A stretch of 47,706 nt of DNA from Collimonas fungivorans. GTDB lineage: Bacteria > Pseudomonadota > Gammaproteobacteria > Burkholderiales > Burkholderiaceae_D. A program made the position numbers and the translations under genes. A model generated the notes under the pieces. It did no database searches, was not told where the DNA came from, and saw only the letters and a program-made list of their open reading frames with translations. Below, in pieces: positions 25,258-34,850 of this stretch (within the stretch, counting starts at the first letter, position 1; every line of letters begins with the position of its first letter). The stretch lies in contig NZ_JAQGLV010000083.1 in the NCBI RefSeq assembly GCF_028292705.1, forward strand, positions 1-47,706. Direction: 5' to 3'.

Positions 25258-27009
25258 TTAAGCCGCCGAGGCCTGCTGCGCAATCCACAGATCTATCTGC
25301 GTTTCCAGCATCTCCAGCGGCAAAGCGCCATTGTCGATGACGGCATTGTTAAAGCGCCGCAGGTCGAACTTGCTGCCCAGCTCCTGCTGCGCTTTTTCCC
25401 GCAAGGCCTTGATTTTCAGCTGGCCGATCTTGTAACCCAGGGCCTGGCCCGGATCGACGATATAGCGATCGATTTCGACCTGGTTGTCGTGCGGCGGATT
25501 GGCGGTGTTCACATTCATGTAGTCGATCGCCTGCTGCCGGCTCCAGCCCAGTGCGTGCATGCCGGTATCCACCACCAGGCGGGCGGCGCGGAACAGTTCA
25601 TCGTTGAGATGGCCGAATTTCGAGTAGGGATCGGTATAGAAACCCATTTCACCGCCCAGGCTTTCAGCATACAGCGCCCAGCCCTCGCCAAACGCGACAT
25701 ACCAGCCAAAGCGCCGGAATTCCGGCAAGCCTTTGATTTCCTGGGCGCGCGCGGTTTGCAGGTGGTGGCCCGGCACCGATTCATGCAAGGTCAGGGTTTC
25801 CATTTCCCACTTGGGGCGCGAATCCAGCTTCGACAGGTTGGCGACGAAATAACCCGGCCGCGAGCCGTCCGGCGTTCCCGGTTCGTAATAAGCGCCGGCC
25901 TGGTTCTCGGCGCCTACTTCCGGCACCGGTTTGACATCGACCGGAGCGCGCGGAATATTGGCAAAAAAGCGCGGCAGCTGCGCCGAAGATTTTTTGATGA
26001 TGTCCTTGTAACCGGCCAGCAAATCTTCCGGCTTGGTGTAATAGAAGCGCGGATCGGTATTCAGGAAAGTGATGAATTCCGCAAACGTTCCCTTGAAGCC
26101 GGTCTGCTGCATCACCAGCTTCATCTCACCCTGGATCCGCGCCACTTCCTGCAACCCGACGTCATGGATCTCTTGCGGCGTCATGCTGGTGGTTGTATTT
26201 TCCTTCACCTTGTACGCGTAATACGCCGCGCCGCCAGGCAAACTGGAGGCTGCTATGTTGTCGCGGCAGGCTGGCAGGTAGCTGTTGCTGATATAGGCCT
26301 CCAGCTTGCGGAAAGCCGGCGCCACGCCTTGATGCAGCAAACGTTGGCCTTCGCGCGCCAGGCTTGCGCGTTGCGCCGCCGGGATCGAGGCCGGCATGTC
26401 CTTGAACGGGATAGCCAGGGGACTGCTGTCGAGCTTGGCGACAAATTCCTGCAGTTGTCCGGGGACCACGCTCATCGTGACTTTGGGCGCTACCCAGCCG
26501 GATTTGACGCCTTGCTGCAATTGCGAGATCACGCCGTCGACAAACTTGGGCAAAGCGCGCAAGCGCCCCAGGTAATTGCGATAGTCCTTGGCAGTATTGA
26601 ACGGCGTCTGCGCAACCAGTTGCGGAAAGTCGAACTGGACCCCGCTCAATTGCGAGATCGGCTCCGGGTTATAGGGATAAAACTTCGCAGCCTGGATGCT
26701 TCTCTGTTTTTCATAGATAAACAGCTCATAAGAAAGCAGGTCCTGGCCGCTCAGCTTGCTGCGGTCGATGCGCTCGGCTTGCAGCAGCATCTGCTGCTGG
26801 TGAGTATTGCCAGCCAGGCTGGCGGCCAGCGATGCATCCGACAGGCGGTCGTTATAACGATTGTCGCCGACCGCGGTAGCGAATTCGGGCGCATTGCGCA
26901 TGCTCCATTGCCAGTCGCTGTCGAACAGCGTATTGAGTTGCTGCTGCGGTGTTGCCGCGTGGCCGAGCGGCGCCAGCAGCAGGCTAAAAAGAAAAAGGAA
27001 TTTATTCAT
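25258..27009 (-). CDS. DUF885 family exported metallo-hydrolase-like protein
   Basis: A 583-residue protein with a Sec signal peptide (MNKFLFLFSLLLAPLGHA, cleavage near residue 18-19), so it should be periplasmic or surface-associated. The family motif HESVPGHH lies at H409-H416, preceded by MEMTLHE-like WEMETLTL and followed by AFGEGWALYAESLG and IDYMNVNTANP, all typical of DUF885 proteins. The HExxPGHH motif looks like a zinc site, and some members are described as carboxypeptidase-like, but no substrate is known. Start ATG at 27009 after GGAGA. It is a single gene between the LysR gene and the diguanylate cyclase. Confidence 0.86.
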   Translation of the reverse strand: MNKFLFLFSLLLAPLGHAATPQQQLNTLFDSDWQWSMRNAPEFATAVGDNRYNDRLSDASLAASLAGNTHQQQMLLQAERIDRSKLSGQDLLSYELFIYEKQRSIQAAKFYPYNPEPISQLSGVQFDFPQLVAQTPFNTAKDYRNYLGRLRALPKFVDGVISQLQQGVKSGWVAPKVTMSVVPGQLQEFVAKLDSSPLAIPFKDMPASIPAAQRASLAREGQRLLHQGVAPAFRKLEAYISNSYLPACRDNIAASSLPGGAAYYAYKVKENTTTSMTPQEIHDVGLQEVARIQGEMKLVMQQTGFKGTFAEFITFLNTDPRFYYTKPEDLLAGYKDIIKKSSAQLPRFFANIPRAPVDVKPVPEVGAENQAGAYYEPGTPDGSRPGYFVANLSKLDSRPKWEMETLTLHESVPGHHLQTARAQEIKGLPEFRRFGWYVAFGEGWALYAESLGGEMGFYTDPYSKFGHLNDELFRAARLVVDTGMHALGWSRQQAIDYMNVNTANPPHDNQVEIDRYIVDPGQALGYKIGQLKIKALREKAQQELGSKFDLRRFNNAVIDNGALPLEMLETQIDLWIAQQASAA

Positions 27010-27112
27010 CCATGTCTCCGAAGATTAGCTCGCCATTCTAGCAAACTAAACAGGAAAAAGTTCTTGATGGAAATCCCCTGCCCGCTGCCCAGTTTCAGCC
27101 TGAAAAGCGGCA

Positions 27113-28885
27113 TCAGGCAATGACAATCGTCTCGTCCGATTTACCGCGCGGCGCTGCCACCACCATGTTGCGGCCGCTGTGCTTGGCTTGATACAGGGCC
27201 TGGTCAGCGCGAGCTATCAGGCTTTCAAGGTCGTTGTCGCATTCAAAAGCCACCACGCCAAAACTGGCGGTGACATTGACCATCTCGCCGCCATCCAGCT
27301 GGAAATGGCAGGCGTCGATAGCGCAGCGCAATTTTTCAGCCGCGGCAAACCCTTGAGACAAGTCGATTTCGGGCAGCATCAGGAGGAATTCCTCGCCGCC
27401 GTAACGCGCCAGCAGGTCGACCTTGCGATGATGCCGCCGGCACAGGTCCGCTACTACGCGCAATACCTGGTCGCCAGCCAGGTGTCCGTGGCGATCATTG
27501 ACGGCCTTGAAATGATCGACGTCCATCAAGATCAGCGTCAATTGCCGCCGGTAGCGCTGGGCAATGCCGAATTGCTGTTCGCCTTGCGCGAAAAAAGCGC
27601 GGCGATTCAGCAGGCCGGTCAGGAAATCCGTATCAGACGAAGTCCGCAATTGCGCGATCATTTCTTCGCGCTGTTTTTCCAGCCCGACCTTGGCCAGGCT
27701 GTGCGCCTTTAGCACATGGATTGCCCGCATCATGATGCCGATTTCATCGTCATGGCGCGGCATCGGGATTACCGTATCGAACCGTTCGTCGGCCAGCGAT
27801 ACGAACAGATCGGTGGCGTCAAGGATAGGACGCAAGACACGCAACCGTATCACTTGCATGAGCAGCACGAAAATAGCGAGAGCAACCACGCCCAGGCCGG
27901 TTACCGCCACCAGGAAAAAAGCGGCCTGCCTATTCTGGCGCCTGGCCTGCTGCAGCATTTCCGCCAGGACCAGGTCGCGCAGATGCGGAATTGCAGCCAT
28001 TGTCGGCACATAGCGAACCACCATTTCGCGGGCGCTCAGACCGTAGTCTCCGGAACTGCGTCCGATTGCAAACAACTCGTTCAGGAAACCCAGGCCGGCG
28101 CCAAGATAACGATCGCGCATCGTATCCAGGGCAGCTTTCAAAACCGGATTATCCTGGTAAGGGCGCAATTGCAGTTCAATCCCGGAATACAACTGCTCGA
28201 TCTGTCCCGACAGTCTGGAAAATGCGTAGATTTCCTGGGAGGTCAAAGGCCGCTGAGCGATCACCGGAGCAGTAAAGACAGTGCCAATCCGGCCAGCGAT
28301 ATTGCGCAAGCTGGAAGCCAGCAGTGCGCCTTCCAGGCCATCGCTAAGCTGCGGATCGGAACTGACGGCGACATCGGCCAGAGCAACGATTACCGGGGCA
28401 AAACCGCTGTCCGCACGGGTCATCATCTGCAGCACGGCGCCGACGGCGGCCATGTCGCGCTGCCGTTGCGGCAGAGCCAGCAGCAAGTCCATCTCTTTGC
28501 GCATCGCCGCCAGTATCTGCTCGGTCGACGCAACATGCGCTATCACCGGCGCCAGCTGTGGGATCGCCTGCAGTTGCAAGGCGCGGCGCAAGCTTGCCAG
28601 CGCCCGATCGCTCGCAAAGCGGGCCTGGTCCAGTCCTGCAAATTCCCTGGCGGCAGCGTCCGGTTCTTGCAGCAGCAGCGAATTGCCGGGGCCGCGCTCG
28701 GCCGCCAGCTTTTCTTCCACCAGCAGTGCCAGCTGCAGATTCCTGATGGAGGGCATGCTTTTTGTGCTGCGTTCGTATACGGCCCATTCGCTGCTAACGA
28801 TCCGGCCGATCAGGACCAGGAAAAGCAGCATCAGCAAGATCGAAATCAGCCAGAACAAGCGATTGAGCGACATACGAAATAACAT
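27113..28885 (-). CDS. Membrane diguanylate cyclase (GGDEF)
   Basis: Makes cyclic di-GMP from two GTP, in response to a signal sensed outside the inner membrane. The 590 residues run: membrane helix (about 8-28), a large periplasmic helical domain to about 317, second membrane helix (FFLVAVTGLGVVALAIFVLLM), a HAMP-like segment (RLRVLRPILDATDLFVSLADERFDTVIP), then the GGDEF domain from about 415. The active motif GGEEF is at 496-500 and the inhibitory site RKVD is at 487-490, five residues before it, so product feedback is expected. No EAL or HD-GYP domain. The periplasmic part resembles nitrate-sensor-like NIT helices only loosely; the signal is unknown. It lies 124 bp downstream of the end of the polysaccharide cluster, on the same strand. 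Confidence 0.9.
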   Translation of the reverse strand: MLFRMSLNRLFWLISILLMLLFLVLIGRIVSSEWAVYERSTKSMPSIRNLQLALLVEEKLAAERGPGNSLLLQEPDAAAREFAGLDQARFASDRALASLRRALQLQAIPQLAPVIAHVASTEQILAAMRKEMDLLLALPQRQRDMAAVGAVLQMMTRADSGFAPVIVALADVAVSSDPQLSDGLEGALLASSLRNIAGRIGTVFTAPVIAQRPLTSQEIYAFSRLSGQIEQLYSGIELQLRPYQDNPVLKAALDTMRDRYLGAGLGFLNELFAIGRSSGDYGLSAREMVVRYVPTMAAIPHLRDLVLAEMLQQARRQNRQAAFFLVAVTGLGVVALAIFVLLMQVIRLRVLRPILDATDLFVSLADERFDTVIPMPRHDDEIGIMMRAIHVLKAHSLAKVGLEKQREEMIAQLRTSSDTDFLTGLLNRRAFFAQGEQQFGIAQRYRRQLTLILMDVDHFKAVNDRHGHLAGDQVLRVVADLCRRHHRKVDLLARYGGEEFLLMLPEIDLSQGFAAAEKLRCAIDACHFQLDGGEMVNVTASFGVVAFECDNDLESLIARADQALYQAKHSGRNMVVAAPRGKSDETIVIA

Positions 28886-28926
28886 ACGCCCCGACGGGAA
28901 TGTAATACATTGTTTTTAATAGTTAC

Positions 28927-28956
28927 AATCTATTTAAAACGAAATTTAAATAGATT
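28927..28956. repeat. 12-bp AT-rich inverted repeat upstream of the diguanylate cyclase
   Basis: AATCTATTTAAA (28927-28938), 6-nt spacer, TTTAAATAGATT (28945-28956): a perfect 12-bp dyad. It lies 42-71 bp upstream of the cyclase ATG on the minus strand and 53 bp after the last gene of the polysaccharide cluster. It could be a regulator site for the cyclase or a weak AT-stem hairpin; a GC-poor stem without a T-run argues against a terminator. Confidence 0.5.
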
Positions 28957-29009
28957 ATTCATTAAATGATCGTATCACACCTCGCAAAAACCACAACTTG
29001 CCGGGCTGT

Positions 29010-30158
29010 TCAGGCCTCCACGCTTATCTGCGTTTCCGCCTGCCCGTGCATCTGCAGCACGTCGCGGTAGAGACCGGCATAACTCTCCCCCATCACCCTG
29101 GCCGTAAACAGTTTCTGATAACGCGCTTGCGCCCGCGCACCCATGGTCCGCGCCAGTTCAGGGTCATCCCATAACTGCTGCATCGCCAGCCGGAAGGCAT
29201 CCGGGTCGCTAGGGGGAACCACCAGGCCAGTTTCGCGATGGTTGTTGATATAACTGGTGCCGGTGCCGATCTCGCTGGAAATCATGGGCTTGCCGTACAT
29301 CGCTCCCTCCAGCAGGGAGATGCCGAACGCTTCCGAACGCAGGTGCGACGGGAACACAATGGCGTAGCACAGCTGCAGCAACGCGACCTTGTCTTCATCG
29401 TTGACAATGCCGAGGAAGATCACATTGCGCAAGCCCTGCTCCTCGACCCGCTGCTTCAGTTCCTGTTCAATCGGCCCGGCGCCCACGATCACGATCGGAT
29501 AATCAGTGCCGCGCGCTGCGTCCAGCAGGATATGCAAACCTTTGTAATAGCGGATAGCACCCACGAACAGGAAGAAACGCCCGCCGATCTCCTTTTGCCA
29601 TTTCTCCGTCACGGCCGCCGATGGCGTCGGATAGTTGCTCTTGTCGAGGCCGATGGGGATGACCTGCGTCTTGTCCTTGTATCCCGCAAGCACCGAACTG
29701 GTCTGCAGGTAATTCGGAGAGGTGGCGACGATCGCGTCGACACTGCTCAGGAAGCGGTGCATCAGCGGCCGGTACAACTGCAACAGCGTCTTGTGGCGCA
29801 TGATGTCGGAATGATAGGTCACCACGCTCGGCTTGTTCATGCGCGTGACAAAGTGGGCCAGGTCCATGAACGGCCACGGAAAATGGTAGTGCACGATATC
29901 GACTTCCTCAGCAAGCTGCGAGAAACGCTTCAGCGCGGACAACGAAAAGCCGGTCGAAGCGATCTGCAGGTCAAGCTTGACCCTGTGCACCTTGTGACCG
30001 TCGTACATCAATTCCGCCGGATCGGGATTATCGCTCAGCGTCAGCACTTCGCTCTCGATCCCGCTGGCCGGCGAACATTTGCACAGCTGATAAATGGTTT
30101 GCTCGATCCCGCCGTACGATTCCGACTGATAGGTCTTGTAAAAATGAAGAACCCGCAT
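29010..30158 (-). CDS. wbpZ: GT4 glycosyltransferase, WbpZ-like
   Basis: A 382-residue GT-B fold, GT4-family enzyme. It starts MRVLHFYKTYQSESYGGIEQTIYQLC, very like WbpZ of Pseudomonas aeruginosa, which adds the first D-rhamnose to the lipid-linked GlcNAc primer for A-band polysaccharide. The retaining-transferase E-x7-E motif is at EAFGISLLEGAMYGKPMISSE (E276 and E284), and the donor-binding FVGAIRYYKGLHILLDA at 198-214. It is the last gene of the minus-strand polysaccharide cluster, 103 bp after the wbpY-like gene. The donor is expected to be GDP-D-rhamnose made by gmd and rmd. The assignment to WbpZ rests on length, start sequence and gene order. Confidence 0.8.
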   Translation of the reverse strand: MRVLHFYKTYQSESYGGIEQTIYQLCKCSPASGIESEVLTLSDNPDPAELMYDGHKVHRVKLDLQIASTGFSLSALKRFSQLAEEVDIVHYHFPWPFMDLAHFVTRMNKPSVVTYHSDIMRHKTLLQLYRPLMHRFLSSVDAIVATSPNYLQTSSVLAGYKDKTQVIPIGLDKSNYPTPSAAVTEKWQKEIGGRFFLFVGAIRYYKGLHILLDAARGTDYPIVIVGAGPIEQELKQRVEEQGLRNVIFLGIVNDEDKVALLQLCYAIVFPSHLRSEAFGISLLEGAMYGKPMISSEIGTGTSYINNHRETGLVVPPSDPDAFRLAMQQLWDDPELARTMGARAQARYQKLFTARVMGESYAGLYRDVLQMHGQAETQISVEA

Positions 30159-30261
30159 TGTCTACTCCTCTCGTAATCTGCCCCATCTTCCTTTGCAACC
30201 AGAAGTGAAAAGCCATTTTTTATCGGCGCGGACTGCCTGCGCCAACAACAACCGATATTAC

Positions 30262-31401
30262 TTAGCCATTCGCCGCCTGCCGGTAAACTTCAGCAGTAAT
30301 GGCTGCGCATTTTCGCCAGGAAAATTGCACGGACCGCTCCAGACCCGCTATGCGCTGTCCCATCCAGGCTTTGTCGTCTTCCAGCAAGCGGCGCATCTGC
30401 TCTGTCAGCCCATCCTCGTCCCGCGGGTCGACATAGGCAGCAGCAGCCCCCGCCACCTCCGGCAGGCTGGCGCAATCTGACGCAATCACCGGCGTGCCGC
30501 TGGCCATTGCTTCCAGTACCGGCAAACCGAATCCTTCATACAAAGAAGGGAACACCATGATCTTGGCCGCCGCCGTGACGCATGCAAGGTCCGCCTGGTC
30601 CAGGTAACCTGCCAGGCGCACATGGCCGGCGCTGACCGCCTGCGCCAGCACGCCGTCCAATTCTTGCGCCTGCCAGCCTGGCATGCCCACCACCAGCAAA
30701 GGGAAACGCTCGCGCAAAGGCGCAGGCAAACGCGCATGCGCCTTGAGCGTCAGCAGCAGGTTTTTGCGCGGCTCCAGGGTACCGACCGACAGGATAAAAC
30801 CGCGATAAGCCAAACCCAGATTATTGAGACGAACCGACAGCTGCTGCTCCACCCTCGGCTGGAAGACGGCAGAGCTGGCAAGCGGTGCCACCACCACTTT
30901 TTGATCCGGCACGCCGAAATGTTTCTTGATTTCCCGTCCGATGAACTCGGAATCCACCAGGATCCGGCTGACGCGCGCCAGTGCCGACGGCAGCCTGCGT
31001 TCGATTTCTCTCAGGCGATCTTTAGGCTGTGTTTGCGGAAAATGAACATGCGTCAGATCGTGCACGGTCATCACCGTCGGTCCGTTGAAATTGAGCGGCC
31101 ACAAGCTGGGTTCGTGGTACACATCCGGACGCAGCGTATGCGCGCCATGGTTAAAGCGCCGCTGCTCAAGCATCCGGCGAAAAACATAGGCGCCAGGCAA
31201 GCGCTTGGCCATGCCGGCCCAGCGCGAATAGTCCGGCATCGGCTCGCTCACCAACTCATCCTGCCAGCGCAAGCCGTTGAAATATTGCATTCCAATGTCA
31301 GGCGTTTGCTGCAGGGCCTGCGCCAGCTCGGCAACATAGTTGCCGATGCCGGTGCGGGGCGCCAGCAGGATCTTGCTATTCAGGGCAATGTTCAATTTCA
31401 T
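30262..31401 (-). CDS. wbpY: GT4 glycosyltransferase, WbpY-like
   Basis: A 379-residue GT4 enzyme of the retaining GT-B type. The N-terminus [27 protein letters not shown] is the nucleotide-sugar fold start typical of WbpY/WbdB mannosyl- and rhamnosyltransferases. [21 protein letters not shown] forms the donor loop, and [26 protein letters not shown] carries the E-x7-E motif. In Pseudomonas A-band synthesis WbpY is an alpha-1,3-rhamnosyltransferase of the repeat unit. The ATG at 31401 is preferred; a GTG at 31410 is also possible. Its start overlaps the end of the wbpX-like gene, so the two are translationally coupled. Confidence 0.8.
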   Translation of the reverse strand: MKLNIALNSKILLAPRTGIGNYVAELAQALQQTPDIGMQYFNGLRWQDELVSEPMPDYSRWAGMAKRLPGAYVFRRMLEQRRFNHGAHTLRPDVYHEPSLWPLNFNGPTVMTVHDLTHVHFPQTQPKDRLREIERRLPSALARVSRILVDSEFIGREIKKHFGVPDQKVVVAPLASSAVFQPRVEQQLSVRLNNLGLAYRGFILSVGTLEPRKNLLLTLKAHARLPAPLRERFPLLVVGMPGWQAQELDGVLAQAVSAGHVRLAGYLDQADLACVTAAAKIMVFPSLYEGFGLPVLEAMASGTPVIASDCASLPEVAGAAAAYVDPRDEDGLTEQMRRLLEDDKAWMGQRIAGLERSVQFSWRKCAAITAEVYRQAANG

Positions 31402-32776
31402 GAAATTCACTTTGCGTATGCTTTTGCGTTTGTACCTGGCGCACGACCCGCTCTACCAGCTGGCGCGCCGAATCTTCCCAGTTGAGCCAGGACCAGTGCG
31501 TCATGTGCCGCGCCGCCGGGAAAACGCCGCTGTCTTCAAATTGCAGTATCTTCTGGGCCAGCGATGCTGGCTGGTCCAGGTCAAAATAGCTGACAAATTC
31601 ACCGCCGATCTCGTGAAATACGGGGATATCACTCGCCATCACCGGCAAACCGCGCTGCATGGCTTCCACCAGCGGCAAACCGAAACCTTCTACAAATGAT
31701 GGGAAAACCAGCGATTTGGCATGGCTATAACAATATTCCAGTTCGACGTCGCAGAGGTCGTTGAACATGAACAGGCGCCGCTTCAGCTGCGGGTGATTTT
31801 TTACACGCTCGATCAGGCGCTCGTTCTTCCAGCCTATGCGGCCGATAAAACACAATACGACATCGCTGCCGTCCCGCCACAGCTGCTCAAAGGCATCCAG
31901 CAAGTAAGCATGGTTCTTGCGCGGCTCGATGGTGCTGACCATCAGGTAAATGGAAAGGCCGGAGCCGAACAATTTTTCCACGGAGGAGCGCACCGATTTA
32001 TCGGTATGGACCTGGTCAAGTTCCGATCCCAGATGGAAGAAATCAAACCAGCGGCGGTCGGCACGCTCGCTGCCAAGCCGACGCCTTACCTCGCTGTTGA
32101 CTTCATCACGAATGGTGCCCGATATGGCAATGAAACCGTCCGCCGTATTTGCAATCCATTCGAACCAGCGGTCGAACACCTGCACCAGCGGACCGTCACA
32201 AAACTGGGGATGGGTCAACGGAATCAGATCGTAGATCACCGACACGATGGATACACCCTGCCGCTGCAGCTTCTCGGCTACGGGGAAAAAATCGGCGTGC
32301 CAGGATGAATCCAGCAACACCAGGATATCGTCGGGGCGACATGTCATTTCAAAGGCGCGCGGCTGCACTTCGATTTTTTCCAGGAGCCGCTCGGTCAGAT
32401 ACAAGGGCACCGTGAACGAAAAACTGGCCAGGCGGCATAGCACGTACGTCACCCGCTTTATATTATGCGAGGCGCTCCATGGCCAAAACCGCAGTAAGCG
32501 CGAGTGGACCAGCCAGTAACGATTACGCACCTGCACCAGCTTCTGCGCCAGCTTTTCCAGTTTCTGCTGCAGCCGGCTGCGCCACTCATCGGTATGTTTC
32601 GGTGCCAGCTGCCTGACTTCAAGTATCTTGCCATCCTTGAATATGACGGGAATGCAAACCGCCTCGTCCTGCACCCGCGGCAAATGATTGATGATATTGC
32701 GCACGACGCGCTGTATCCCGGAATTCATTTCGGGATGATGGAAGACATAAGTACATTCGATCAGGAGTCTGGTCAT
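31376..32776 (-). CDS. wbpX: GT4 glycosyltransferase, WbpX-like
   Basis: A 466-residue retaining GT-B enzyme, longer than its neighbours. The N-terminus RLLIECTYVFHHPEMNSGIQRVVRNI is followed by a basic helical stretch (RSRLQQKLEKLAQKLVQVRNRYW) at about 66-88 and a hydrophobic stretch near 115-130, a possible membrane contact. The C-terminal half has VSTIEPRKNHAYLLDAFEQLW and FPSFVEGFGLPLVEAMQRGLPVMASD. In the Pseudomonas A-band system WbpX adds the alpha-1,2-linked rhamnose of the repeat and is about this size. It overlaps wzt by 4 bp (ATGA) and the wbpY-like gene by 26 bp. Confidence 0.78.
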   Translation of the reverse strand: MTRLLIECTYVFHHPEMNSGIQRVVRNIINHLPRVQDEAVCIPVIFKDGKILEVRQLAPKHTDEWRSRLQQKLEKLAQKLVQVRNRYWLVHSRLLRFWPWSASHNIKRVTYVLCRLASFSFTVPLYLTERLLEKIEVQPRAFEMTCRPDDILVLLDSSWHADFFPVAEKLQRQGVSIVSVIYDLIPLTHPQFCDGPLVQVFDRWFEWIANTADGFIAISGTIRDEVNSEVRRRLGSERADRRWFDFFHLGSELDQVHTDKSVRSSVEKLFGSGLSIYLMVSTIEPRKNHAYLLDAFEQLWRDGSDVVLCFIGRIGWKNERLIERVKNHPQLKRRLFMFNDLCDVELEYCYSHAKSLVFPSFVEGFGLPLVEAMQRGLPVMASDIPVFHEIGGEFVSYFDLDQPASLAQKILQFEDSGVFPAARHMTHWSWLNWEDSARQLVERVVRQVQTQKHTQSEFHEIEHCPE

Positions 32777-34032
32777 GCTGCTATGCCGTCCTTGCTGGCG
32801 CTGCCGAGCGACCGCACTATGGCTACTTCAGGTTCCAGGAATGCGCAGCCGACAAAATCGGGGCGATGCGTATTGACCACGTGGAAAATGACGCTGTAGT
32901 CGCGCCATTCATAGTTGGTGTCAAGATGGGAATCGACCCGCGACAGGGAAATCGAAATCGCATAATTCCCCTTGCCGAGGTCCATCGCAAAGCGCCAGCG
33001 ATAAACCAGGTCTTCCCCCGCCCGCAAATCGGTCTGCGGCTTGTTGAGGCGATGGGTATTGATGCCGAATACGGCATGCCCGAGCTTGTCCGTGATCAGG
33101 TAGCCCATCACCAGCCGCGGCACTTCGGAGTTGATCGCAACCCGGACTTCCAGCGTAACCTGCGCGCCGACTTCAACCACGTCGACTTCCCTGCCCTCGT
33201 CGTCCAGCAGCCTGACCTCGGCAACGCTGGCCTGGCCGGTTCCGGAGATGGTCCGCAATTTTCCGTCGGCCAGGCGCTCTTGCCTGACAGTGCTGCGGTC
33301 GCGCTCAGCCATCATGGCATTGTAGAAGTCCATCACCTCCACCGGATTGCCTTGCATTTCCAGCCGCCCGCGATTGAGCAATATGGCGCGGTCGCAAATG
33401 GTCTGGATGGCGTAGCGATCGTGCGACACAATCAGCAAGGTAGTGCCGGCGCGCCGAAATTCCCGGATCCGTTCAAAACTCTTGTGCTGGAAATAAGCAT
33501 CGCCGACGGATAGGGCTTCATCGACAATCAGCACATCCGGCCGGCTGGCGGTCGCAACGCTGAACGCCAGCCGCATCTGCATCCCGCTGGAATAAGTCCG
33601 CACCGGCTGGTCTATGTATTCGCCGATTTCGGCGAAGGCCTCGATAGCCGGCATCAGCGCTTCGATTTCTTCTGCTCTCAGGCCCTGCAGCTGGCCAGCC
33701 ATGATGGCGTTCTGCCTGCCGGTAAAATCCGGATGAAAACCCATGCCGAGTTCCAGCAGCGCCGCCACCCGTCCCTGGATGTCGATGCTGCCGGTGGTGC
33801 TCTGGGTAGTCCCCGCGATCATTTTCAGCAGTGTGCTCTTGCCGGCGCCATTGACGCCGACAATGCCGACAGCCTCGCCAGCCGCCAGCTGGAAATCGAT
33901 ATCCTGCAAGACCCAGTGCAGCTGGTGCCGCTGCCGGGAAAAAGGCAACACCCATTCCGCCAGGCGCGCCCAGCGCCCGTCGTATGTCTTGTAGGCCTTG
34001 CCCAGACCCTTAACTGTAATCTTGCCCATCAT
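32773..34032 (-). CDS. wzt: Polysaccharide ABC exporter ATPase with C-terminal glycan-recognition domain
   Basis: ATP-binding subunit of the Wzm-Wzt O-antigen/polysaccharide exporter. 419 residues. The nucleotide domain has Walker A GVNGAGKST at 59-67, signature YSSGMQ at 147-152, Walker B VLIVDEALSVGD at 167-178 and switch H204 in IVSHD. From about residue 245 a second beta-rich domain follows (VEVGAQVTLEVRVAINSEVPRLVMGYLITDKLGHAVFGINT), the Wzt-C type that in E. coli O9a recognises the capped chain terminus. Its presence implies that export depends on a terminal modification. Overlaps wzm (ATGATG) and wbpX (ATGA). Confidence 0.92.
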   Translation of the reverse strand: MMGKITVKGLGKAYKTYDGRWARLAEWVLPFSRQRHQLHWVLQDIDFQLAAGEAVGIVGVNGAGKSTLLKMIAGTTQSTTGSIDIQGRVAALLELGMGFHPDFTGRQNAIMAGQLQGLRAEEIEALMPAIEAFAEIGEYIDQPVRTYSSGMQMRLAFSVATASRPDVLIVDEALSVGDAYFQHKSFERIREFRRAGTTLLIVSHDRYAIQTICDRAILLNRGRLEMQGNPVEVMDFYNAMMAERDRSTVRQERLADGKLRTISGTGQASVAEVRLLDDEGREVDVVEVGAQVTLEVRVAINSEVPRLVMGYLITDKLGHAVFGINTHRLNKPQTDLRAGEDLVYRWRFAMDLGKGNYAISISLSRVDSHLDTNYEWRDYSVIFHVVNTHRPDFVGCAFLEPEVAIVRSLGSASKDGIAA

Positions 34033-34850
34033 AGTTCATCCACCATTTCGCCGACATGCCGGCGAAACAGCTGCAAACCGATGACACACAGCGCCACGCT
34101 CAGCAGCATCACTGCCCACAGGTCGCTCCATAGCGGCCATGCGCCGCTGACGAAAATCCCCTGGTAGGCAACCATCAGCGCAGTCATCGGATTAAATCTG
34201 AGCATGCCCCGCACTCCCTCAGGCAGGGTCGAGACCGTATAGACAATCGGGGTAAACCAGAACCAGAACTGCAGCACGATGCCGAACAGCTGGCCGACGT
34301 CGCGGAAAAAAACGTTGAGCACGCCGAGCACAATGCCGAGGCCGATAGAAAACAGAATCTGTATCAGCAGCAGCGGCAGCACGCCAAGGAATGCCCAGCC
34401 GGGAAAATTTCCGGAGACAAGCAGGAACCCCAGGAACAGGCCGAAAATGATGGCAAAATTCACGCCCGCATTCAGCACCGTGATGATCGGCAGGCAGATG
34501 CGCGGAAAGTTCAGCTTCTTGATCATGTTGCCGTTTTCCAGGAACACGTTCTGCATGCGCGATACGGTTTCAGTAAAGAATCCCCAGGTCAGCAAACCGG
34601 CGCACAGATAAATCCCGTAGGCAAACTGGCTGCTGGCGTTAGGCAGGCGCGCATGCATCAGCTGCGAGAAAATCACCGTATAGACCACAATCATCGCCAA
34701 CGGATTGAGCACCATCCATAGCGCGCCCAGCATCGAATTGCGATAACGCGACTGGAATTCGCGCTTGACGCTGCCGAGCATGAAGCCGCGGTAATGCCAC
34801 AGCGAGCGCAGCATGGTTTGGTTTTTTGTCTGCATCTGCATTTTCAACAT
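34029..34850 (-). CDS. wzm: Polysaccharide ABC exporter permease
   Basis: Membrane subunit of the Wzm-Wzt exporter that moves undecaprenyl-linked polysaccharide across the inner membrane. 273 residues with six hydrophobic segments of the ABC-2 type. Typical landmarks: SVKREFQSRYRNSMLGALWMVLNPLAMIVVYTVIFSQLMHAR near the N-terminus, then FTETVSRMQNVFLENGNMIKKLNFPRI and LGVLNVFFRDVGQLFGIVLQFWFWFTPIVYTVSTLP. The chosen start is the ATG at 34850 with AGGTG upstream; other in-frame starts lie within 20 codons. The start lies inside the end of the manC gene and the stop overlaps the wzt start, so the three are coupled. Confidence 0.92.
   Translation of the reverse strand: MLKMQMQTKNQTMLRSLWHYRGFMLGSVKREFQSRYRNSMLGALWMVLNPLAMIVVYTVIFSQLMHARLPNASSQFAYGIYLCAGLLTWGFFTETVSRMQNVFLENGNMIKKLNFPRICLPIITVLNAGVNFAIIFGLFLGFLLVSGNFPGWAFLGVLPLLLIQILFSIGLGIVLGVLNVFFRDVGQLFGIVLQFWFWFTPIVYTVSTLPEGVRGMLRFNPMTALMVAYQGIFVSGAWPLWSDLWAVMLLSVALCVIGLQLFRRHVGEMVDEL

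Noticed and set aside
25489-27123. 544-codon open frame on the plus strand
   Set aside because: Antisense shadow of the DUF885 gene, which has a signal peptide and HExxPGHH motif; no domain in the shadow.
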